Positions 59,176-64,000 of a stretch of 64,000 nucleotides of DNA are shown piece by piece (position 1 is the stretch's first letter; each line of letters begins with the position of its first letter). The notes under the pieces are model-generated. The model searched no databases. It saw only the letters and a program-made list of their open reading frames with translations, and had not been told where the DNA came from. Location of the stretch: assembly GCA_023426575.1 (NCBI GenBank), contig JAFAAL010000021.1, positions 1 to 64,000 of the forward strand, read 5' to 3'. A program made the position numbers and the translations under genes. The stretch is from Bacillota bacterium (GTDB lineage: Bacteria > Bacillota > Clostridia > Saccharofermentanales > DTU023).

Positions 59176-60897
59176 GTGCGTCCTTTTAGCCAACTGCATT
59201 ATCAGAGACCGAATTTTACAGAGCTTACGCGACAACTGAAGCGGCTTGCGCGCCGTTTCAAACGTGAGCGCGATCTCGAACTGCGGCAGGAGATCTTGCG
59301 AGAATTCCAAGATCTCTATGAGGACTATCAGGAGATGTATCTTCTGGCGCTGCTGAGACATCAGCTCAACAAGTCGGAATTTTACGCCAATGAGCTCAGC
59401 GTCTTCCAATCCGTAGAGGATGAACTCAAGGTGATCGTCGATGATTTTTATACGGAATTTCTCCGCGCCAAGGTCAACTTTAGTCCACAGGATCCGAGTC
59501 AGGCGACCTTAAACCGCCTGGCTCTCGATCGCCTCCAGCTCTACGGCCCGAATTTTAGAGAGGCCAAAGAGATTGAGAGCGCTTTCCTCTTAAGGGAGAG
59601 ACGCCGTCTCGAGAAAATCAAACGGCGTGTCTCTGGGACGGATAGTGTCATACACTTCCAGCAGAGTTTGAGGCACCCCCAGCCAGAAGAGCGTCTGGCC
59701 GCCTGGCACGAACTCAGTCATGAACTCATGGCCCATGAGGTGGATTCGGCGACTGACTATCTCCACCTGCTGCTCTTGCGCCAGCACCTCCAAAATGCGG
59801 GGGGCTATGCTTCGGCCTATCAATACGCCTACCACTACAGTCATCTCTACTTTGAGCAGCAGTCCGATTGGATCGCCTTTAAAGAGGGGCTCGAACGTCA
59901 CTTCATGCCGCTTTTCCAGAGCTTTTTTCAAAGTCGTATCCGAAGGCTCGGCGAGGCCACTGTCAAAGTGGAAAATGCCTTTTGCCTGATTTCGGATGAG
60001 GGGCTCAGTCACTTGCCTAGCGCAGGTCCTGACTTTCTCACTCTCTTGAGCCAAGACTATGATCTTAGACTTGGCGGTGAGAATGCATTTTTCACTACGC
60101 TCCTCCAAGAGGGCTATATGCAAGAGTTGGGATCATCTATAGACTTGCAGGCTGAGATGCCGATCTTCTTGCCGAAGAGCCGCCAAGTTGTCTTACTCTA
60201 TCCTGCCTATACAGGAGCTCAGATCGACCTCTGTCTGCATGAGCTCAGTGCAGAGTTTGCCCGTCAACTGCTGCGCTATGCGACAGTCCAAAATTTCCCA
60301 GCGCGACAAGCGTGGCCGGAGGCAGCTCTCGCCGAGGCCCTCTGTGAATTTGGACTCCTCGCCATCTTCAGTCGAAGACAACATCGCTTCGAGAGCGAAG
60401 TTAACGGAGATGAGGCCCTACTGGGCGTCATCACGCGCGACGAGCTGATCGACCTTCTCCTGGCGCGTGCGCTGATGCTCTTACCCCAGCAGCTCTTTAT
60501 GGCCGATTTTGAACTCCAGGTCAATGCCTATGAAGTCAAAACGCGTAAAGAAATTGCCGAGCTCTGGCGGCGGCTGGCTCATCGCGCCTATCCAGATCTC
60601 GATCGCAGTGAGGTCTTGGCCTTTCAGAAAGGTTATGAGCGGCAGCTGAACTTTGAGCTCTTTGCCGCGCCTTTTGTCAGCTTGGAGTTCATCTTGGCTC
60701 TCTGCCTCATCTTGTATGAACAACCTTGGCAGAAGGGGAACGATCAGAAACTGCTTAGCAAATTCATGAGATTTGTCATGAGCAATCGGAGTCTTCCGCT
60801 GCCAAAACGCATAGAAAATGCTGGCTTCACCGGACTGTCAGACCCAGATTTCCTTGCAAGAGCCGCCTTTAGCCTAGCCAATCGCTTAGAAATATAG
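59176..60897 (+). CDS. Degenerate M3-family oligoendopeptidase (probable pseudoenzyme)
   Basis: 573 residues, matching oligoendopeptidase F/M3 proteins over the whole length: an N-terminal helical part (RPNFTELTRQLKRLARRFK, then LYEDYQEMYLLALLRH), the PAYTGAQIDLCLHEL region and a closing helical bundle. The zinc motif should be HExxH but reads HELSAE at 355-360, so the second His is Glu. Glu residues in the following helix (LAEALCEFGLL) could still be the third ligand. The C-terminal substrate-binding Tyr pair of M3 enzymes is also not seen. The start is GTG 59176, one base after the argS stop. No frameshifts, so it is maintained as a protein. Confidence 0.82.
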   Translation: MRPFSQLHYQRPNFTELTRQLKRLARRFKRERDLELRQEILREFQDLYEDYQEMYLLALLRHQLNKSEFYANELSVFQSVEDELKVIVDDFYTEFLRAKVNFSPQDPSQATLNRLALDRLQLYGPNFREAKEIESAFLLRERRRLEKIKRRVSGTDSVIHFQQSLRHPQPEERLAAWHELSHELMAHEVDSATDYLHLLLLRQHLQNAGGYASAYQYAYHYSHLYFEQQSDWIAFKEGLERHFMPLFQSFFQSRIRRLGEATVKVENAFCLISDEGLSHLPSAGPDFLTLLSQDYDLRLGGENAFFTTLLQEGYMQELGSSIDLQAEMPIFLPKSRQVVLLYPAYTGAQIDLCLHELSAEFARQLLRYATVQNFPARQAWPEAALAEALCEFGLLAIFSRRQHRFESEVNGDEALLGVITRDELIDLLLARALMLLPQQLFMADFELQVNAYEVKTRKEIAELWRRLAHRAYPDLDRSEVLAFQKGYERQLNFELFAAPFVSLEFILALCLILYEQPWQKGNDQKLLSKFMRFVMSNRSLPLPKRIENAGFTGLSDPDFLARAAFSLANRLEI

Positions 60898-60905
60898 GAA
60901 TCGAG

Positions 60906-61505
60906 ATGAAGATTTATTTAGCCACACATAATCAGGATAAGCTCAATGAATTTCGTGAGCTCTTAGGCGATCGATTGGAGATTCAGCCCCTTCCCACAGA
61001 CTTTCCTCCGATCGAAGAGAATGGGACTAGCTATGAGGCCAATGCCGAGATCAAGGCGCGTGCCGTCTACGAGGCCCTCGGAGCTCCTGTTCTCGCTGAT
61101 GACTCAGGTCTCTCCGTCGATGCCCTCGATGGCTATCCCGGCATTTATTCCGCGCGCTTTGCCGGGGCTGATGCCGCTTATCCCGATAAGATCTCCAAGC
61201 TCTGGGGCCTCCTCGCCAAGACGCCGCCGGCAGAGTGGGGAGCCTCCTTTATCTGTGCGCTCTGTCTCATCGATGAGGCGGGACGAGCTCATCATTTCCG
61301 AGGAGAGGTCAGAGGCTTGATCTGGCCAGAGCTCCGAGGGACGCATGGCTTCGGCTACGACCCGATTTTTTATCTGCCTGAGCGGCAGATGACGACGGCC
61401 GAGCTGAGTCCCGAGGCCAAAAATGAAATCTCGCACCGGGGTCTCGCCGTCCAGAAACTTTTGACCTATCTTGAAGAATCGGGTTTAATTGAGCCAAAGG
61501 AGTAG
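60906..61505 (+). CDS. rdgB: XTP/dITP diphosphatase (RdgB/HAM1)
   Basis: Removes non-canonical purine nucleotides. 199 residues with the N-terminal LATHNQDKLNEF, ENGTSYEANAEIKARA, VLADDSGLSVDALDGYPGIY, SARFAG and the closing GFGYDPIFYLPE and SHRGLA motifs. It starts eight bases after the M3-like gene. Confidence 0.97.
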   Translation: MKIYLATHNQDKLNEFRELLGDRLEIQPLPTDFPPIEENGTSYEANAEIKARAVYEALGAPVLADDSGLSVDALDGYPGIYSARFAGADAAYPDKISKLWGLLAKTPPAEWGASFICALCLIDEAGRAHHFRGEVRGLIWPELRGTHGFGYDPIFYLPERQMTTAELSPEAKNEISHRGLAVQKLLTYLEESGLIEPKE

Positions 61506-61507
61506 CC

Positions 61508-62545
61508 ATGGGATTTTCCACATTAAAAGATAGTTTGCGCTTTTACGACTTGCGTCAGAAGAATAGCCTGCGCCTTCTCTTTCTTCTCATTTACGTCTTA
61601 CAGCTCGGCCGCACACTGGCAGGACTCAAGAATAAGGATCTCGAAGTTTTGATCAGCACCGTCTTAAACCGTGGTCTCGAACTCAATCCAAGCGAGCTGC
61701 AGGGTCTGGTCACAGCGGGCGTCGTCCAATACCTGCTCATCACAGTCTTTGTCGCCGTCTGCATGCTCGTCCTCTTTTACTTTGTTATTCTTGCCAATAC
61801 GGCCGAACTCGAACCCCTCTGCCATCTCCCCGATGAAAGCGAAGCTCACGCCGCTTGTCGCCAGTCGATTCGCCAGCTTCGGCAACTGAGTGAAAAGTTT
61901 CAAGAGCAGAAGATCCTGAGGCTGCGCTGGCCCCTGGTCGTCCAATCTGCCGAGGCCAGGGCTCGCGCGGCGGGGCGCAAGCAGGCGGAACTTGAAGATA
62001 TCAAGGCGGCCGATGATGAGCTCCAGGACTGGCTTCAGATGCAGGGGAGTGATGCTCTAAGTCTCTTGCCGACCCATCTCATCCCCGCCCAATGTCACTT
62101 GCTCAGCACTCCCTGGTCCAAGCTCTTCTGGATGACTCTGAAGAAGCTTCCCCAACTGCTGCTCTTAGGCCTTGCGGCAGCTCTGCTCTTCGTCCTGAGT
62201 TTTCCTATTCTGGGCCTGCCCTTTGTCGTCTTGGCCCTCGCCCTCTTCTTTGCGCCGCTCTATATGAGCATCCACAAAGAGCATTTCTTTGCAGCGCTGA
62301 AGCGCTCCTTCCAGGCGACCAGAGGCTATAAGATGATGATGTTCTCGCGCTTTGTTCTCCTCTTTATCATCTGCACGCTGCCGACCGTCCTCGCGCGTCG
62401 ACTTTTTCCCTACAGTCCTTACTCCTTTGCCATTCTCGATGCCCTGAGCAGAACTTTGCTCTTGCTCATCTGGGCGCGCCAGGCGGCGGTCTTCTATCTG
62501 AGTCTTGCCCATAGCCAGAGAGAGGGGAGTGTCGCCAATGCTTAA
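61508..62545 (+). CDS. Membrane protein of unknown function
   Basis: I do not recognise this 345-residue protein. There are about six hydrophobic segments: one or two near the N-terminus (residues 20-35 and 70-95), then a charged, Gln/Arg-rich soluble section of roughly 120 residues, then four helices (for example LLLGLAAALLFVLSFPILG). It overlaps prfB by 8 bp and follows rdgB by two bases, so it is translated with them. No catalytic motif is apparent. Confidence 0.65.
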   Translation: MGFSTLKDSLRFYDLRQKNSLRLLFLLIYVLQLGRTLAGLKNKDLEVLISTVLNRGLELNPSELQGLVTAGVVQYLLITVFVAVCMLVLFYFVILANTAELEPLCHLPDESEAHAACRQSIRQLRQLSEKFQEQKILRLRWPLVVQSAEARARAAGRKQAELEDIKAADDELQDWLQMQGSDALSLLPTHLIPAQCHLLSTPWSKLFWMTLKKLPQLLLLGLAAALLFVLSFPILGLPFVVLALALFFAPLYMSIHKEHFFAALKRSFQATRGYKMMMFSRFVLLFIICTLPTVLARRLFPYSPYSFAILDALSRTLLLLIWARQAAVFYLSLAHSQREGSVANA

Positions 62546-63668
62546 TCTCGACAGCTATCGCATGGAGCTTGAGGAGGCCAAGCAGGCGCTCGATGTCTTA
62601 GCCCAGAGCCTCAATCCCAGCCAACGCCGCCAGGACTTAGAAGAACTTGAAAAGAAGAGTCAGGACCCAGCTCTCTGGCAAGATCCCAAGGCGGCCGGTC
62701 AGCTGCAGAAAAAGATCAAGGACAAGCAGCGCGTGCTTCAAGAATTTGAAGAGCTCCAGGAGGCCCTGGCTGATCTCGAGACCTATTTGGAACTCTTTGC
62801 AGATAGCGCGGAGAGTCGGGATGCAGCGGAAGATCAGCTGGCGGAAGATTTTCGCAAGCTGCACAAGAAGACTGTAGAGGGTCTCGAAAAACTTCGGCTT
62901 CGAACGCTCTTCAATGGGGAGCACGATGAGGCTGATGCCCTCTTGACGCTCCATGCGGGGGCAGGGGGCACAGAGGCCCAGGACTGGGTTCAAATGCTCT
63001 ATCGCATGTATGCGAGATTTCTCGAAGGGGAGGGCTACAGCCTCGAGGTCCTCGACATCCTCGACGGTGATGAAGCCGGGATCAAACATCTGACAGTCCA
63101 GGTGTCTGGCGACTATGCCTATGGCTTCCTACGCTCTGAAAATGGGGTGCATCGCCTGGTCCGCATCTCACCCTTCGATACCTCTGGTCGACGCCACACC
63201 TCCTTTGCCTCGGTCGAGGTCGTGCCCATTTTTGACACAGACATTGAGATCGAGATCAAGAGCGAAGATCTCAGAGTCGACTACTACCGCGCCTCGGGGG
63301 CGGGTGGGCAGCACGTCAACAAGACGGAGTCTGCCGTGCGCCTGACGCACCTTCCCACGGGGATTGTCGTCGCCTGCCAGAACGAGCGCTCACAAATTCA
63401 AAACAAAGAGGTGGCGATGCGCATGCTCCAGGCCAAGCTTCTGGCGCGGGCAGAGGCCAAACGACGCGAGGCCGTCAACGAAATCAAGGGAGAGCAGGGG
63501 GACAATGCCTGGGGCAATCAGATACGTTCCTATGTCTTCTGTCCCTATACGCTCGTCAAGGACCATCGGACTGGCTGTGAAGTCGGTGATATCAATGCGG
63601 TGATGGATGGGCAGATTGAGGCCTTTATCTCAGCCTATCTTCTCGCCAAGTCTAAGGAGGATTCATAA
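62538..63668 (+). CDS. prfB: Peptide chain release factor 2
   Basis: Class I release factor for UGA and UAA. 376 residues. The stop-codon anticodon SPF is in RISPFDTSGRRHTSF, and the catalytic GGQ is in SGAGGQHVNKTESAV. ATG 62538 has GAGGGGAG upstream. Unlike E. coli and many other bacteria, the N-terminal region is one continuous frame with no internal TGA and no frameshift site near codon 25. Its last codons contain the AAGGAGG of purE. Confidence 0.96.
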   Translation: MLNLDSYRMELEEAKQALDVLAQSLNPSQRRQDLEELEKKSQDPALWQDPKAAGQLQKKIKDKQRVLQEFEELQEALADLETYLELFADSAESRDAAEDQLAEDFRKLHKKTVEGLEKLRLRTLFNGEHDEADALLTLHAGAGGTEAQDWVQMLYRMYARFLEGEGYSLEVLDILDGDEAGIKHLTVQVSGDYAYGFLRSENGVHRLVRISPFDTSGRRHTSFASVEVVPIFDTDIEIEIKSEDLRVDYYRASGAGGQHVNKTESAVRLTHLPTGIVVACQNERSQIQNKEVAMRMLQAKLLARAEAKRREAVNEIKGEQGDNAWGNQIRSYVFCPYTLVKDHRTGCEVGDINAVMDGQIEAFISAYLLAKSKEDS

Positions 63669-63669
63669 A

Positions 63670-64000
63670 ATGGACAAAGTACTTATCGTTCTGGGCTCGG
63701 ATTCAGATCTCGAGCGCATCAAGTCCTGTTTTGAGACATTAGATCAGTTTGAGATCGCCTGGGATCTTGAGATCTGCTCGGCCCATAGGACTCCCGAGCG
63801 AGCCCGTGAGCTGGCCCTCGAGGCCCATGAGAACTATCAGTTGATCATCGCAGGTGCAGGCCTCGCAGCCCACTTGCCCGGTGTTCTGGCCGCCACGGCT
63901 ATCATTCCAGTCATTGGCGTTCCCCTCGCGGCAGGAGCTCTGAACGGTCAAGATGCCCTCTATGCCATCGTCCAGATGCCACCGGGCATTCCCGTCGCGA
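63670..64000 (+). CDS. purE: N5-carboxyaminoimidazole ribonucleotide mutase PurE, 3' end cut by window edge
   Basis: Purine synthesis enzyme; 110 codons visible. VLIVLGSDSDLERI at the start, SAHRTPERA, AGLAAHLPGVLAA and IPVIGVPL identify the class I family. AAGGAGG ten bases upstream overlaps the prfB end. Likely the head of the purine operon that continues beyond the window. Confidence 0.96.
   Translation, partial: MDKVLIVLGSDSDLERIKSCFETLDQFEIAWDLEICSAHRTPERARELALEAHENYQLIIAGAGLAAHLPGVLAATAIIPVIGVPLAAGALNGQDALYAIVQMPPGIPVA

Noticed and set aside
42823..64000. LPxTG-type sortase substrate
   Set aside because: None of the secreted or anchored proteins in the window ends with a sorting motif, hydrophobic helix and basic tail.
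1..64000. Mobile elements, phage genes, CRISPR or defence islands
   Set aside because: No transposase, integrase, repeats with spacers, Cas or restriction proteins seen; gene content is housekeeping throughout.

Overview
The window looks like a piece of chromosome from a Firmicutes bacterium, most likely a clostridial lineage. The evidence is a Gram-positive PolC replicase, a PASTA-domain PrkC kinase with its PP2C phosphatase, short EF-Ts, the MEP isoprenoid genes dxr and ispG inside the rpsB-tsf-pyrH-frr-uppS-cdsA cluster, pta-ackA, a sortase, and a G5-3D wall protein next to rsmA. The DNA is moderately GC-rich by eye. Nearly all of it is coding. I see no insertion sequences, prophage, CRISPR arrays or tRNA genes, and no gene-free stretch above about 170 bp.

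Layout. 1-1840 (minus): a DUF624 membrane protein and a sugar-importer ATPase running off the left edge. 1892-16876 (plus): translation, envelope, isoprenoid and replication genes (rpsB, tsf, pyrH, frr, uppS, cdsA, dxr, rseP, ispG, polC, priA). 16987-26674 (plus): def, fmt, rsmB, rlmN, stp, prkC, rsgA, rpe, tyrS. 26671-28095 (minus): tmcAL. 28120-37034 (plus): an unknown anchored protein, pta, ackA, a DUF1934-like protein, rpmF, der, typA, mltG. 37041-39906 (minus): three membrane proteins (a prepilin-peptidase-like aspartyl protease, an unknown polytopic protein, an AI-2E-type exporter). 40077-42749 (plus): glgP and a PC4-like protein. 42823-43866 (minus): sortase. 44034-50503 (plus): purL, G5-3D protein, rsmA, dut. 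50500-51534 (minus): alpha/beta hydrolase. 51606-55583 (plus): tsaD, smpB, tmRNA, tkt. 55644-56462 (minus): NYN-LOTUS protein. 56573-64000 (plus): sugar nucleotidyltransferase, argS, a degenerate M3 peptidase, rdgB, an unknown membrane protein, prfB, purE (cut by the right edge).

Functionally most genes serve translation (S2, EF-Ts, RRF, L32, RF2, tmRNA/SmpB, TyrRS, ArgRS, deformylase/formyltransferase, rRNA and tRNA modification, ribosome GTPases), envelope building, replication and restart, central carbon flow and purine synthesis. Genes are packed in translationally coupled runs, and several starts are GTG or TTG.

I found no clearly new multi-gene system. The most notable points are an M3-family peptidase whose metal site reads HELSAE instead of HExxH, a PolC whose PHP metal ligands are largely gone, four genes whose -10 boxes sit so close to the start codon that their mRNAs should be leaderless or nearly so, an rpsB leader with two mutually exclusive helices, a sortase with a 110-residue Pro/Arg-rich cytoplasmic tail, a dUTPase with a roughly 50-residue insertion, and an orphan prepilin-peptidase-like protease in a small membrane-protein operon.
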